Below, piece by piece: positions 17,929-27,461 of a stretch of 64,000 bases of DNA. The notes under the pieces were generated by a model. The model ran no database searches. It saw nothing but the letters and a program-made list of their open reading frames with translations, and was not told where the DNA came from. The translations under genes were made by a program, and so were the position numbers. Source of the stretch: an uncultured Bacteroidota bacterium (GTDB lineage Bacteria > Bacteroidota > Bacteroidia > Chitinophagales > Chitinophagaceae); assembly GCA_903824665.1 (NCBI GenBank), contig CAIJXT010000015.1, forward strand, positions 62,001 to 126,000. Direction: 5' to 3'. The stretch's first letter is position 1. Each line of letters begins with the position of its first letter.

Positions 17929-18084
17929 TTATTTCAGGCGGCGTTCGTCTGATACGGTCAGCTTATGACGACCTTTTGCGCGGCGTGAAGCAAGCACTTT
18001 ACGGCCATTTGCTGATTCCATACGCTTGCGGAACCCATGTACTGATTTACGGCTACGGCGGTGCGGTTGATATGTACGTTTCAT
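17929..18084 (-). CDS. rpmH: 50S ribosomal protein L34
   Basis: A 51-aa basic protein beginning [20 protein letters not shown] and continuing [20 protein letters not shown], an unmistakable L34. ATG is at 18084-18082 and TAA at 17931-17929. It is a ribosomal large-subunit protein and heads the rpmH-rnpA-yidD operon, which is often near oriC. dnaA is not in view. Confidence 0.97.
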   Translation of the reverse strand: MKRTYQPHRRSRKSVHGFRKRMESANGRKVLASRRAKGRHKLTVSDERRLK

Positions 18085-18157
18085 AACAGTTCGTTTTTAT
18101 GCCCTTTTTCAAGGGAGTGCAAAGGTATGCCAAAAGTTTGAAGTGAACAAATTATTT

Positions 18158-18190
18158 AGCAGTAAAGTTCCGGAGAGGAACTTTACTGCT
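18158..18190 (-). terminator. Strong hairpin downstream of ferritin
   Basis: A perfect 14-bp stem, AGCAGTAAAGTTCC (18158-18171) and GGAACTTTACTGCT (18177-18190), with a 5-base loop. It lies 46 bp beyond the ferritin stop on the leftward transcript and ahead of rpmH. The T-tract is weak (AAATAATTTG follows), so read-through into the rpmH leader is possible. Confidence 0.6.
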
Positions 18191-18235
18191 AGGAATACCG
18201 TTACAAAAAGTGCTTTCGCACACGTGTTCGGGTGG

Positions 18236-18754
18236 TTATTTTTTGCCTCCGCGGCTTATCACATTGCGGTAGGCTACTATATCGCGGTCAAAAAGGTAAA
18301 GGCCGCTTTTGTCGGCGCCTATCATCTCCAGTTTCTCGTTCAGCGTACGTGCCAGCCGCTCTTCCTCTATCTGCTCTGCCACATACCACTGCAGAAAGTT
18401 GTGCGTGGCATAGTCTTTCTCCTGCAGTGCCAGGTGCACTATGTCGTTGATCCCTTCAGACACACCCACTTCGTTTTTCAGAAACTCCTCAAACACCTTG
18501 GTGAGCGATGTAAATGTAACAATGGGCTGCTCCAGCGCCGGTACAATACCAAACCCGCCGCGCTCATTGATGTACATAATAAGCTTGAGCATATGCTGGC
18601 GCTCCTCCTCAGACTGGGCATAGAAAAATTCTGTTACCCCCTGCAGGCCGGGCTGTATATCGGCCCACGAAGCCATTGCCAGATAAATCTGAGACGACAT
18701 CGCCTCATGTTTCAGTTGTTTGTTGAGTGCTTCCTGCACGCTTTTGCTTAGCAT
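18236..18754 (-). CDS. ftnA: Ferritin
   Basis: A 172-aa four-helix-bundle iron-storage protein that oxidises Fe(II) and stores Fe(III) in a 24-mer cage. Ferroxidase residues are visible as Glu17 (KHEAMSSQIYLAM) and Glu51/His54 (SEEERQHMLKL); EEERL and QWYVAEQIEEE come later in the chain. Length fits bacterial non-haem ferritin. It starts at 18754 (MLSKSVQEALNKQL). It is probably monocistronic, with a strong hairpin downstream. Confidence 0.95.
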   Translation of the reverse strand: MLSKSVQEALNKQLKHEAMSSQIYLAMASWADIQPGLQGVTEFFYAQSEEERQHMLKLIMYINERGGFGIVPALEQPIVTFTSLTKVFEEFLKNEVGVSEGINDIVHLALQEKDYATHNFLQWYVAEQIEEERLARTLNEKLEMIGADKSGLYLFDRDIVAYRNVISRGGKK

Positions 18755-18818
18755 AGTATAGTGTATTAGTGTTTATCAAATTTACACTTTAATATCCGCA
18801 ATGCAATGTTAATACCAC

Positions 18819-19454
18819 TTACCTGAACCAATAACCGCCGGATATACAAAACCCAAAATTGCGCAGCTTGACATCGGCCTTTTCGTCGGGCCACAGATTG
18901 CGTAAGCCCAGCTGCGCCTTCAGCCGTACAAACAGCCCCGAAGCCAGGCGGTAGCCGCCATTCACGCCCACGCCTATGTCCATCTGCTTTATATCGTCTG
19001 TAGGCCAGGTACCCATTTTCAGTGCCCTGTCAGAGTTTACCGTGCCAGAGTGTATGTGATACTGCCCGTTGCGGTTGTAAGCCACATACGGACCCGCACC
19101 GGCAAACAAATGCGCTTCATCCTCATCGCCAAAGGCGTGCTGCACATTCAGCGGCAGCTCTATGGTATTCACCCTGTAGCGCTCATAGCTCCCGGCAGCT
19201 CCCGGCAGGTCGGCACGGTAGCCATTGGTTACATACAGCAGTCCCGGCTGGAAAACGAAATCCTCATTGAGCGGTATACCAGCGATCACGCCTACCCTGC
19301 CGCCCAGCTTGAAGTCGGTTTTCTTCGTGTCGCCGTTAAGCTTCACATGGTAGTCGCCTGCGTTCAGTCCCACCTCTACGCCATAGCCTATCTGGCTGTA
19401 TCCGGTAGCGGTGGTGGCAAGTAGTATTCCGGCAAGTAAGAGTAGTTGCTTCAT
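18819..19454 (-). CDS. Outer membrane beta-barrel protein (PorT-like)
   Basis: A 211-aa protein with a signal peptide (MKQLLLLAGILLATTATGYS) followed by alternating strands: YGVEVGLNAGDYHVKL, LGGRVGVIAGIPLNEDFVFQ, and a closing FCISGGYWFR with terminal aromatic Phe/Arg. This is the pattern of small Bacteroidota outer-membrane barrels (OMP_b-brl_2). No substrate can be inferred. It lies between ferritin and the class IV aminotransferase, all leftward. Confidence 0.78.
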   Translation of the reverse strand: MKQLLLLAGILLATTATGYSQIGYGVEVGLNAGDYHVKLNGDTKKTDFKLGGRVGVIAGIPLNEDFVFQPGLLYVTNGYRADLPGAAGSYERYRVNTIELPLNVQHAFGDEDEAHLFAGAGPYVAYNRNGQYHIHSGTVNSDRALKMGTWPTDDIKQMDIGVGVNGGYRLASGLFVRLKAQLGLRNLWPDEKADVKLRNFGFCISGGYWFR

Positions 19455-19532
19455 AGCTGTCTGAGATGTGGTTAATTATTACCCTAAAGATAAGAAATGT
19501 ACCGGCTATTGTAAAACATAGGTATTCTGCCA

Positions 19533-20357
19533 TTACCCAAACACCCCTGCATACAATGCGGCAGCCACTTTGTGGGTATATACCCGGTCGCCTATTCGCC
19601 CCACCCATTTTATGCCCTTTATAGCATTGGTTATAAACACCTCATCGGCCGCCATCAGCGCCTCGCGGGTTATGGGTTGCTCTACTATTCCACTGTGGCT
19701 GGCCAGCAGGTGCCGCCGCATCACACCGGCCACACAGCCCTCTTCAAGTGGGGGTGTATATATCTGCCCATCGCGCACCACAAACACATTGCCTATGCTG
19801 CTCTCTGCTATCCGGTTGGCGGTATTGCACACCAGCGCGTCATTCCACTTGTTTTGCCGTGCCTGGCGTGCCGCCATGGCATACACCAGTGCATTACCCG
19901 TTTTCAGGTGGCTGAGGCTGTCATCGCTTTTGTGCAGCCCCACGGCTATGCCGGCTACCAGTCCGTTTTCATTGAGCACTATGGCTGCAGCATCTACCGG
20001 GTAGCACTGTATCAGGTATTGCATGGTGCCATCCTCCATACCAAAAATGCTGCCACCGTCGGCATATACCTGCAGGCGCACACGGCACAGCCCGGTCATC
20101 TGGTTTTTCTGTACTGTTTTCAGCACTTCGGCCTCCAGTGTGCCAGCTGTGCACCTGGGTGGCAGGCGAAACTGCAGCTGGTCTATACCCGCAAACAACC
20201 GCTCCCAGTGGTATGCCGCCAGCCGTATTTTGCCATCCTGCACCAGCATGGTCTCAAACAGGCTGATGCCATACCTGAATGCGCCATTGCCTGCCGGCAC
20301 CACCGCGCTTTCGGCCGCCACCATTTTCCCGTTGTTATTCGTATACAATACAGACAT
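19533..20357 (-). CDS. Class IV aminotransferase (BCAT / aminodeoxychorismate lyase family)
   Basis: A 274-aa PLP enzyme. The N-terminal fold-type IV pattern is GNGAFRYGISLFETMLVQDG. The PLP lysine lies in SLSHLKTGNALVYAMAARQA, followed by NRIAESSIGNVFVV and EEGCVAGVMRR. These motifs are shared by branched-chain aminotransferases, D-amino-acid transaminases and PabC, and the length fits PabC. I start it at MSVLYTNNNGK (20357). The longer frame to 20504 would run into the rhomboid promoter and adds no family sequence. Confidence 0.85.
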   Translation of the reverse strand: MSVLYTNNNGKMVAAESAVVPAGNGAFRYGISLFETMLVQDGKIRLAAYHWERLFAGIDQLQFRLPPRCTAGTLEAEVLKTVQKNQMTGLCRVRLQVYADGGSIFGMEDGTMQYLIQCYPVDAAAIVLNENGLVAGIAVGLHKSDDSLSHLKTGNALVYAMAARQARQNKWNDALVCNTANRIAESSIGNVFVVRDGQIYTPPLEEGCVAGVMRRHLLASHSGIVEQPITREALMAADEVFITNAIKGIKWVGRIGDRVYTHKVAAALYAGVFG

Positions 20358-20497
20358 TTTTATAGCAGCGCCGGTAGTAATATGTGGTCGCTGCGGTAAA
20401 GTTACAGCTTCGTTAATTATGCGGCTCCGCTGTTTGCCTTTGGCCATAAATCCAAGTAATACGCATGTTTCGTTAGTTTGTTTTTTACATTTGCATA

Positions 20498-21304
20498 ATG
20501 GCAAATTTCAGGCAAGGCGGGTTTTCCCAAATGCCCATTATTGTAAAGAACATTATCATCATCAATGTTCTTGTCTTTCTGTTGCAAAATGCGCTGGGCC
20601 CTAAGGTCGACGACTACCTTGCCCTGCACTACATACAGTCACCGCTCTTCAAATGGTGGCAGTTGTTTACCCATATGTTCATGCATGGCGGCGTAGCGCA
20701 TATTTTCTTCAATATGTTTGCGTTGTGGATGTTTGGCTCCGTTCTCGAAAACGTTTTTGGTCCGCGCAAATTTCTCATGTTCTACCTGATCTGCGGCCTG
20801 GGCGCAGCAGCATGCCACCTGGGGGTACTGGGGCTGCAGTTCTACAACTTCAACTCGGCTTTTCTGTACTACCAGCAGCACCCTACCATCACCGAGTATG
20901 CCAACTTCCTCAAAAAAGCCAATGCTACAGGCCCCGTTTTTAGCCATATTCTCAAATTCTGGGCCGATACGCCCGACTGCAGCAATTGCGCGCAACAGTC
21001 TATAGAAAAGATCAACGAGCTGTATATGCTCAAGATCAATGAGGCTACTGTGGGTGCCTCCGGTGCCGTTTTCGGGCTGCTGTTTGCGTTCGGCTACCTG
21101 TTTCCCAATACTGAGCTGATGCTGCTGTTCCCTCCCATACCTATCAAGGCCAAGTGGTTTGTGACCGGCTATGCAGCCATAGAGCTCTACATGGGTATCC
21201 AGAACTCTGCCAGCGACAATATTGCCCACTTTGCACATCTGGGGGGTATGCTGTTTGCTTTTATCATTCTGCGTATCTGGAATACACGGCGCACCGGCTG
21301 GTAG
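20498..21304 (+). CDS. Rhomboid-family intramembrane serine protease
   Basis: A 268-aa protein with about six membrane helices. The catalytic serine is Ser188 in VGASGAVFGLLFAFG and the catalytic histidine is His247 in HFAHLGGMLFAF. The WQLFTHMFMHGGVAHIFFNM segment supplies the oxyanion-side His/Asn. An extra hydrophilic loop of about 60 residues (residues 110-175, containing DTPDCSNCAQQ) precedes the active-site helix. TACATTTG lies 5 bp before the ATG and could be a -7 element of a near-leaderless transcript. Confidence 0.92.
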   Translation: MANFRQGGFSQMPIIVKNIIIINVLVFLLQNALGPKVDDYLALHYIQSPLFKWWQLFTHMFMHGGVAHIFFNMFALWMFGSVLENVFGPRKFLMFYLICGLGAAACHLGVLGLQFYNFNSAFLYYQQHPTITEYANFLKKANATGPVFSHILKFWADTPDCSNCAQQSIEKINELYMLKINEATVGASGAVFGLLFAFGYLFPNTELMLLFPPIPIKAKWFVTGYAAIELYMGIQNSASDNIAHFAHLGGMLFAFIILRIWNTRRTGW

Positions 21305-21321
21305 CGCCCCGGGGCGGCTAC
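21301..21321 (+). terminator. GC-rich hairpin at the end of the rhomboid gene
   Basis: GTAGCGCCCC pairs with GGGGCGGCTAC across one bulge, starting at the last codon of the rhomboid gene. An AT-rich tract follows after about 12 nt. It is a plausible but not ideal intrinsic terminator. Confidence 0.4.
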
Positions 21322-21475
21322 AGATACAGGTACAATAAAATATAATTTGCCTCATTTGTGCCGGAATATGAACAAGGTACTTTATCATTTACTAAATTTA
21401 CGGGCAGAATGCCGTCAGGGCGGCTCACACCGGCTACCCGTTTGTTTGCCGGCTACTTAACTTCGACTTATCAAC

Positions 21476-22042
21476 ATGACCATACTCCGCTTCAGAATAT
21501 ATTGGGAAGACGACGACCAAACCTACCGTGATATCGAGATTCAGGGCAGCCAGACGTTCCTCGATTTTCACCAGTGCATCACAAAGGCTTTCGAGTTCGA
21601 CGGCAAACACCCGGCATCGTTTTACGAAAGCAATGAACGGTGGCACCGTGGCCGCGAGCTGAACTCTGAAGTGCTTGTGAATAAAAAAGACGCTCCGGCA
21701 TTGTCTATGGTCAAGACACCTGTGTCTGCCCTCATCAGCCTGCCCGACCAGAAGTTTGTATATGTCTACGACCCTGCCAAAAAATGGACGTTCCTCGTAG
21801 AACTCATCGGTGTAAGCAAGGAAGAAACCTACCGCCGGGTATATCCCTTTGTACTGCGCAAAGAGGGCATTGCCCCCGCTCAGTATGGCATAAAAGGCGT
21901 GGCTGTAGACAAAATAATGGAGATTGAAGAAAAGTACGACCTCGGTGCAGAAGAAATGGCCGAAGGCTTTGGCAACGAAGGTGAAGGTGGTGCCGAAGAA
22001 GCTACCGAAACCTTTACCGAGGATACCGGTGGCGAATTCTAG
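21476..22042 (+). CDS. Plasmid pRiA4b ORF-3-like protein
   Basis: A 188-aa cytosolic protein matching the pRiA4b ORF-3 / IS1096 TnpR-like family. The N-terminus is TILRFRIYWEDDDQTYRDIE, then TFLDFHQCITKAFEFDGKHP and SFYESNERWHRGREL. The family name comes from plasmids, but chromosomal members are common in Bacteroidota and their function is unknown. The C-terminal 35 residues are very acidic (Glu/Gly/Thr-rich). It lies 45 bp before miaA in the same direction. Confidence 0.82.
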   Translation: MTILRFRIYWEDDDQTYRDIEIQGSQTFLDFHQCITKAFEFDGKHPASFYESNERWHRGRELNSEVLVNKKDAPALSMVKTPVSALISLPDQKFVYVYDPAKKWTFLVELIGVSKEETYRRVYPFVLRKEGIAPAQYGIKGVAVDKIMEIEEKYDLGAEEMAEGFGNEGEGGAEEATETFTEDTGGEF

Positions 22043-22087
22043 CTCCTGCCCTACGTAGGTGCCAGACTAACGTATTAATACCACATT

Positions 22088-22993
22088 GTGCCAACACCCC
22101 AGACCAAGACACTATACGTGATTGCCGGGCCCACTGCCAGTGGCAAAACGGCGGCTGCCATTGCGCTGGCTCAGCACCTGGGTACAGCCATTGTGTCGGC
22201 AGACAGCAGGCAGTGCTACCGGGAGATGACCATTGGCACGGCAAAACCCACCCCCGCCGAGCTGGCTGCGGTGAAACACTACTTTGTCGACGAGTTTGCC
22301 GTCACTACTCACATCACCGCTGCCGACTACGAAACACTGGCGCTGCAATACCTCGATACCATATTCGCTACCCACCATACGGCTGTGCTGTGTGGCGGCA
22401 CAGGCCTCTACATCCGCGCGCTGTGCGAGGGGCTCGATGCCATGCCTGAAACTGACCCGGCCATTGCCACCAGTACCGAAGCTGACTACAAACTACATGG
22501 GCTGCCATGGCTGCAGGCTGCAGTGGCGCAGGAAGATCCTGAATTTTATGCCGGCGGCGAGGTGCACAATCCCGCCCGCCTGCTGCGTGCGCTCACCTTT
22601 ATCCGCAGCACAGGCACCAGCATTATGCACTTCCGCACACAGCCCCGCAAGCAGCGGCCGTTCCGCATCGTCAAGGTGGGCCTGGAGCTGCCCAGAGCCC
22701 TGCTCTACGATCGTATCAACACCCGCGTAGATACCATGATAGCTGATGGTCTTGTGCAAGAAGTGATGCAATTGCTGCCCCACCGGCACCTGAAGAACCT
22801 GCAAACAGTGGGTTACGCCGAATTGTTTGACTACATAGATGGCAAATGCACCTTGCCCGAGGCAATAGACAAAATAAAGCAACACACCCGCAACTACGCC
22901 AAACGTCAGCTTACGTGGTTTAAGAAAGATACTGAATTCGTGTGGTACGATGCCCGCACCCCCAACCTCTCTGGGGCCATACGGCAAGCCTGA
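22088..22993 (+). CDS. miaA: tRNA dimethylallyltransferase
   Basis: A 301-aa enzyme that transfers dimethylallyl to A37 of tRNAs reading UNN codons. The P-loop is [17 protein letters not shown] near residues 11-27, the catalytic-Asp region is [20 protein letters not shown], and FCGG-type [13 protein letters not shown] and [16 protein letters not shown] follow. The gene begins with GTG at 22088 ([14 protein letters not shown]); no upstream ATG in frame is plausible. Length is normal. Confidence 0.95.
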   Translation: MPTPQTKTLYVIAGPTASGKTAAAIALAQHLGTAIVSADSRQCYREMTIGTAKPTPAELAAVKHYFVDEFAVTTHITAADYETLALQYLDTIFATHHTAVLCGGTGLYIRALCEGLDAMPETDPAIATSTEADYKLHGLPWLQAAVAQEDPEFYAGGEVHNPARLLRALTFIRSTGTSIMHFRTQPRKQRPFRIVKVGLELPRALLYDRINTRVDTMIADGLVQEVMQLLPHRHLKNLQTVGYAELFDYIDGKCTLPEAIDKIKQHTRNYAKRQLTWFKKDTEFVWYDARTPNLSGAIRQA

Positions 22994-23073
22994 CAACAAT
23001 CTTTCGCCTTTTTACATTAAATTGCTTTCTTATTGATTGCAGGTGTATGCCTGCAAACCCTAAATCTTTTGTT

Positions 23074-25020
23074 ATGAGGAAGACGTTCATGCTTTTTTCC
23101 GCAGCCCTGCTGCTGCTGTCTGGCATTGCACAGGCACACAATGGCAACCCATGTGCCGACCGCAAAAAAGGCAAACCCGCACCACAAGCCAAAACCACCA
23201 TGGCCGATCCCGGCGAGGGCAACTACGACATCAGTCACCTCCGGTTCCAGCTGCATGTTTCAGATACGTCTATCTATATCGAGCCCAGCAATGTAGTCAC
23301 CACGGCACGGGTCACGGCACCCACTATGAGCGAATATGTCTTTGAGCTGGGCACCACACTCATCATAGACTCAGCCAAGGTGAATGGCGCACTGCTGCCC
23401 GTTACAACAGCAGGCGTGGTGCGCAAGATAACGCTGCCCGCAGCACTCACCGCCGGCACTACGTTTACCGCACAGATCTTTTACCATGGCATGCCGCCTA
23501 CAGGTGGTGGCTTTTTCAATGGCATTACGCACACCGTGTCTGCCGGTGGCACACACATGGTGTATACCGTCAGCGATCCCTGGGTAGCGCTCAACTGGTG
23601 GCCCTGCAAACAGTCGGTCAACGATCAGGCCGACTCTGTAGACATGTTTGTACAGGTACCCGCCGGCGTGCTGGATGGTAGCTGCGGCAGGCTGGTAGGC
23701 ACCGACGTGGCATCGGCACCCGGCTACTGGATACACCACTGGAAAACCAACTATGCCATAGACTACTACCTTATATCCATTGCGGTGGCACGCTATTCAG
23801 AGTTCCGCAACTACCTGCACTTCACCGGCAGTCCCGACTCTATGCTCATCCAGAACTTCTTTATGGATACCGCCACCTTCAACCCCGCATACAAGCGCAA
23901 CTTCGACAGCGTAGCCCATATGATCGACTACTTCTCATCGCTGTTTGGCCGTTATCCGTTCTGGCAGGAGAAGTATGGTATGTGCTTTACCACCCTCAGC
24001 GGCGGCATGGAGCACCAGACCATGACCACCATAGGCGTTACCGATGTGGGCACCATAGCACACGAGCTCATGCATCAGTGGTTTGGCGACCACGTCACCT
24101 ACCGCACCTGGGGCGATATGTGGCTCAGCGAGGGCTTTGCCACATTCTCAGAGCACCTCTACCTCAGCCAGTTCTGGAGTGCCGCCGCCGGCAGGACGCG
24201 CCGGCAGTCGCACCTCACGGCCGCGCTCAATAAAACCTGCGGTATGACCTATGTCACAGACACCTCTACCAGCGACAGCCTGTTTACCATCAACCAATAC
24301 CAGAAAGCCAGTATCTTTATCAATACACTGCGCTACCTGGCACCCGAAGACAGCCTCTTCTTCAAGGTGCTGCGCACCTACCAGACCAACTTCTCCTTTG
24401 GCAATGCCGCCACTGCCGATTTCAAAGCTATTGCCGAGGCGGTTTATGGTTTCAACCTCGATACCTTCTTCAACCAGTGGGTATATGGCCGCGGATACCC
24501 CATATACAAAACCACCTGGAACCAGATAGGCAGTACCGTTTATGTAAAGCTCATGCAGTCGCAATCGTGCCCTTCGTACACCAGTCACTTCAGCACACCG
24601 GTGCAGATACACCTGCGGGCCGGTGCAGTAGATACGTTTATCAAGGTGTACAATAGTCTGGACACACAGATATTTTCATTCGAGTGGACACCTACTGTCA
24701 CCGCAGTACTGCTCAATACAGATGTGTGGACGCTGCTCAAGAACATTGGCATCAGCAAAGATGCCACGCTGGGCATAGGCAGCATAGAGCGCGGCAACAT
24801 CCGCATTCAGCCCAACCCGTCGCGCAACTATTGGGAGATAGACGAGCTGCCCGGCGACACCGGCCTGGCACTGCTGGATATGGCAGGGCGTATACTGTGG
24901 CAGGGTACCAGCCATGCCAACACCACAACCCGTATACCCGGCGAGCGCCTGCCTGCCGGCAACTACCTGCTACGCATCAGTGGCACCACCAGCGACCATA
25001 TTAAGCTCGTGCACTGGTAG
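23074..25020 (+). CDS. Secreted M1-family metallopeptidase with T9SS-type tail
   Basis: A 648-aa aminopeptidase-N-like protein. A signal peptide ([20 protein letters not shown]) starts at 23074; the upstream frame from 22942 overlaps miaA and is discarded. The zinc site is HELMH at residues 330-334, with the third ligand Glu353 in the WLSEGFATF segment. The exopeptidase motif is GGMEHQTM, a Bacteroidota-style variant of GAMEN. The last 75 residues (from [12 protein letters not shown] to [16 protein letters not shown]) resemble a T9SS type A sorting domain, so the enzyme is probably exported to the surface. Confidence 0.9.
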   Translation: MRKTFMLFSAALLLLSGIAQAHNGNPCADRKKGKPAPQAKTTMADPGEGNYDISHLRFQLHVSDTSIYIEPSNVVTTARVTAPTMSEYVFELGTTLIIDSAKVNGALLPVTTAGVVRKITLPAALTAGTTFTAQIFYHGMPPTGGGFFNGITHTVSAGGTHMVYTVSDPWVALNWWPCKQSVNDQADSVDMFVQVPAGVLDGSCGRLVGTDVASAPGYWIHHWKTNYAIDYYLISIAVARYSEFRNYLHFTGSPDSMLIQNFFMDTATFNPAYKRNFDSVAHMIDYFSSLFGRYPFWQEKYGMCFTTLSGGMEHQTMTTIGVTDVGTIAHELMHQWFGDHVTYRTWGDMWLSEGFATFSEHLYLSQFWSAAAGRTRRQSHLTAALNKTCGMTYVTDTSTSDSLFTINQYQKASIFINTLRYLAPEDSLFFKVLRTYQTNFSFGNAATADFKAIAEAVYGFNLDTFFNQWVYGRGYPIYKTTWNQIGSTVYVKLMQSQSCPSYTSHFSTPVQIHLRAGAVDTFIKVYNSLDTQIFSFEWTPTVTAVLLNTDVWTLLKNIGISKDATLGIGSIERGNIRIQPNPSRNYWEIDELPGDTGLALLDMAGRILWQGTSHANTTTRIPGERLPAGNYLLRISGTTSDHIKLVHW

Positions 25021-25058
25021 TGTTTAAAAGTGTGACAATACCAACTGATAAGTGAGCG

Positions 25059-26459
25059 CTACTTTTTTTCAAAAAGGAAAGATTCTTCGAACCCTTCAAT
25101 ACGTAACGTGTAAACTCCCGATTGCAGACCTGATATATCTATTGCAACATTGGAAGATAGTGATGCCCCTGCAAACACAACTACACCAATTGAGTTGAGT
25201 ATTTGGTAGTGAAAACTTTTCGCGTCACTTTTAAGCATGACAGTGATTTTATCGTTCGAGGGATTAGGGTAGACTTTCACTATACCCTGTCCAGGTTTTT
25301 GAATATCGAAAACCGTGTTGGGGATTTTAAATCTTGCTACATACCTAGAACCATCAAGCGATATTGTTCCATTAGAAAAACTGCCGCTTGCATACAGAGC
25401 GTTCGCCAATGTATCTACAGATATCGTGTAAACAAATCCATTTCCTCTTAGAGCACTGGTACCGACACCCACACTGTTCCATGCAGTTCCATCCCACTTG
25501 GCGATATTAGTCTTACCCGAAGTGTATTTAAATGCGCCAGCCGCGTACACATTTTGTTTATTGTCCGACAAAATTGAGAATATAGCTTCATCTGCATTAA
25601 GAGCGCCGCTGCCTGACCCTAATTCGCTCCATGACATCCCATTCCACTTGGCAACATAGTTTTTGCCCGCCGGATTTGTAAAAAAACCACCTGCATAAAC
25701 ATTCCCACTTATATCTGAGTGAAGAGTCCAAATAGCCATATTCGCATCCAGCGTACTGCCTCCAGAGCCCAATTCATTCCAGGTAACCCCATCCCATTTG
25801 GCGACATACTTATGCACTCCGTTAGTAAAATCACCTCCTGCGTATATGTTGCCAGCATCATCAGAAACGATAGATAATATGTAGCTGTCTGCATTGAGCG
25901 TACTTATTCCAGTACCAAGTTCAATCCAAGCAGTGCCATTCCATTTAGCCACGTAATTATAACCACTTGCATTTTTAAATAAACCGGCAGCATATATGTT
26001 GCCAACTGGGTCGGTGCAAATTGTATATATTCCGGAATTTGCATTAAGCGCACTACTGCCTGTACCAAGTTCATGCCAGGCAGTACCATCCCATTTCGCC
26101 ACATAGTAAAACCCGGCTCCATTCTTAAAACCACCAGCTGCGTACACATTACCAGTCAAATCTGTGCAAATCGTTTCTATTACTCCATTGGCATTTAGTG
26201 CCGTAGCTCCTGATCCCAATTTACTCCACGTCACTCCATCCCACATTGCAACATATTTGAACCCTGCGCCACTTGAGGGACTATCCGTAAAAGCACCTGC
26301 AGCATACACTTTTCCAGAATTGTCTACACATGTTGTATAAATAACATCATTTGCATTCAATGCACTGGCTCCGGAACCAACTTCCTCCCAACTCTGGCTA
26401 TGACATAGGGAGGTATAAACCAAAAGAACCATCACCAACAATCCAGTTCTCATCAGCAA
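25059..26459 (-). CDS. Secreted seven-repeat beta-propeller-like protein with T9SS tail
   Basis: A 466-aa protein with signal peptide (MLMRTGLLVMVLLVYTSLCH, then SQS). Residues 22 to about 370 are seven imperfect repeats of 48-58 aa. Each carries LNAN or LNAD, then a YTICTD-like strand, GNVYAAGxF and YVAKWDGTAW. The repeat number and strand pattern suggest one seven-bladed propeller. The C-terminal 80 residues (GIVKVYPNPSNDKITV to the end LRIEGFEESFLFEKK) form a T9SS type A sorting domain. No catalytic motif is seen. The convergent M1 peptidase ends 38 bp away. Confidence 0.85.
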   Translation of the reverse strand: MLMRTGLLVMVLLVYTSLCHSQSWEEVGSGASALNANDVIYTTCVDNSGKVYAAGAFTDSPSSGAGFKYVAMWDGVTWSKLGSGATALNANGVIETICTDLTGNVYAAGGFKNGAGFYYVAKWDGTAWHELGTGSSALNANSGIYTICTDPVGNIYAAGLFKNASGYNYVAKWNGTAWIELGTGISTLNADSYILSIVSDDAGNIYAGGDFTNGVHKYVAKWDGVTWNELGSGGSTLDANMAIWTLHSDISGNVYAGGFFTNPAGKNYVAKWNGMSWSELGSGSGALNADEAIFSILSDNKQNVYAAGAFKYTSGKTNIAKWDGTAWNSVGVGTSALRGNGFVYTISVDTLANALYASGSFSNGTISLDGSRYVARFKIPNTVFDIQKPGQGIVKVYPNPSNDKITVMLKSDAKSFHYQILNSIGVVVFAGASLSSNVAIDISGLQSGVYTLRIEGFEESFLFEKK

Positions 26460-26913
26460 GCTATATTCGAATATTTATAAAGACACTGTACTATAGACGT
26501 GTTTTTTTATAATTTATTTTGCGAATACAGAAATAAAATATTTTCACTTTTGTTTCACCCGCCACTTCCCACACAATCCAAAAGGCGTTTTTGCGGCAAA
26601 ACGAGCCGCCAGCGCGGCAAATTTCTTTTACCATATACCGCTGGCGCGATATCATAAATACCAGTTTTGTACACATCCGCCTTAATGCAGACCTTTAGTA
26701 CAACCAAATCCCGACCGGCTATCACATGAATACATATTACATACCTATATGGCAGCAAGTGCGCAATTTTTGCGCAAAAAGATGGATTAAACCTATACAC
26801 AAAACATTGTTATTCAACGCATTAATCCTCATTTGCCATTTGCAAAAAAAATTGCGCACCAGTGCGCAAAAATCAGGATTAGGCTACAAATGCGCTGCCC
26901 CGGGCAGCTATTA
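26460..26913. repeat. Intergenic repeat element, copy A, with GTGCGCAA palindromes
   Basis: A 454-bp gap without a gene. It contains TATACCGCTGGC (26634-26645) running into GCGCGATATCATA, AGACCTTTA (26689-26697), GTGCGCAA (26759-26766) followed by TTTGCGCAAA, and the palindrome TTGCGCAC-CA-GTGCGCAA (26852-26869). The same motifs recur at 53984-54244. The two are diverged but keep most elements in the same order, which suggests members of one repeat family or shared operator clusters. Confidence 0.6.
26894..26908 (-). terminator. GC hairpin after the NUDIX gene
   Basis: GCTGCCC and GGGCAGC nearly abutting, 6 bp beyond the NUDIX stop on the leftward strand. There is no T-run. It is a possible terminator or 3'-end stabiliser. 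Confidence 0.35.
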
Positions 26914-27336
26914 CTATCTGTTGCCCGTTGCTGCCAGCGCCATCTGCAACATCTCCATATGGTCGAAAGCCAGGGCGGTTATTTCAGACACTGGTATCCA
27001 CCGGGCATCGGCTGCATCATCGTTGCCGGCCACAGCTGCTGCCTCGGGCAGGGTGGTGTAGTAGGTCACCGTCACTGTACGCCCGCGTGGGTCGCGCCCC
27101 ACCTTTCCGTACACACCCAGAAAAGTCATTGTGGGCACCCGCAGGCCGGTTTCCTCTTCCAGCTCACGTATTGCGGCGGCCTGCAGTTCCTCATCATCCT
27201 CTACAAATCCGCCCGGTATCGCCCACATGCCTTTGAAGGGGTCGTTCTTTCTGGTAATCAGCAGCACCTGCAGCCCTGTAGCACCCGGGCAAAAGACAAT
27301 GGCATCGGCTGCCAGCTTTATATTTTGGTTGATCAT
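26914..27336 (-). CDS. NUDIX hydrolase
   Basis: A 140-aa nucleoside-diphosphate-linked hydrolase. The Nudix box is complete: G-GFVEDDEELQAAAIRELEEE-TGL, matching GX5EX7REUXEEXGU, near residues 38-61. The N-terminus (MINQNIKLAADAIVFCPGAT) and the later GRTVTVTYYTTLPEAAAVAG fit ADP-ribose pyrophosphatase-like or MutT-like members. Substrate cannot be decided. It is divergent from the barrel protein at 27462. Confidence 0.92.
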   Translation of the reverse strand: MINQNIKLAADAIVFCPGATGLQVLLITRKNDPFKGMWAIPGGFVEDDEELQAAAIRELEEETGLRVPTMTFLGVYGKVGRDPRGRTVTVTYYTTLPEAAAVAGNDDAADARWIPVSEITALAFDHMEMLQMALAATGNR

Positions 27337-27461
27337 ATTCGGTTCAAAATTAAAAAATCAGTATTCACGCCCTGCTCCGCCTTGTACCATCTTGTTAAAT
27401 ATTCGGCCCCACACGGCGCAATCGTATAAATCAGTAACTTCGTGTGAGAAAAACCGCTATT

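Noticed and set aside
19572..20399. A 275-codon rightward open frame over the class IV aminotransferase
   Set aside because: The leftward frame holds the PLP lysine and family motifs. The rightward product has shadow-like composition.
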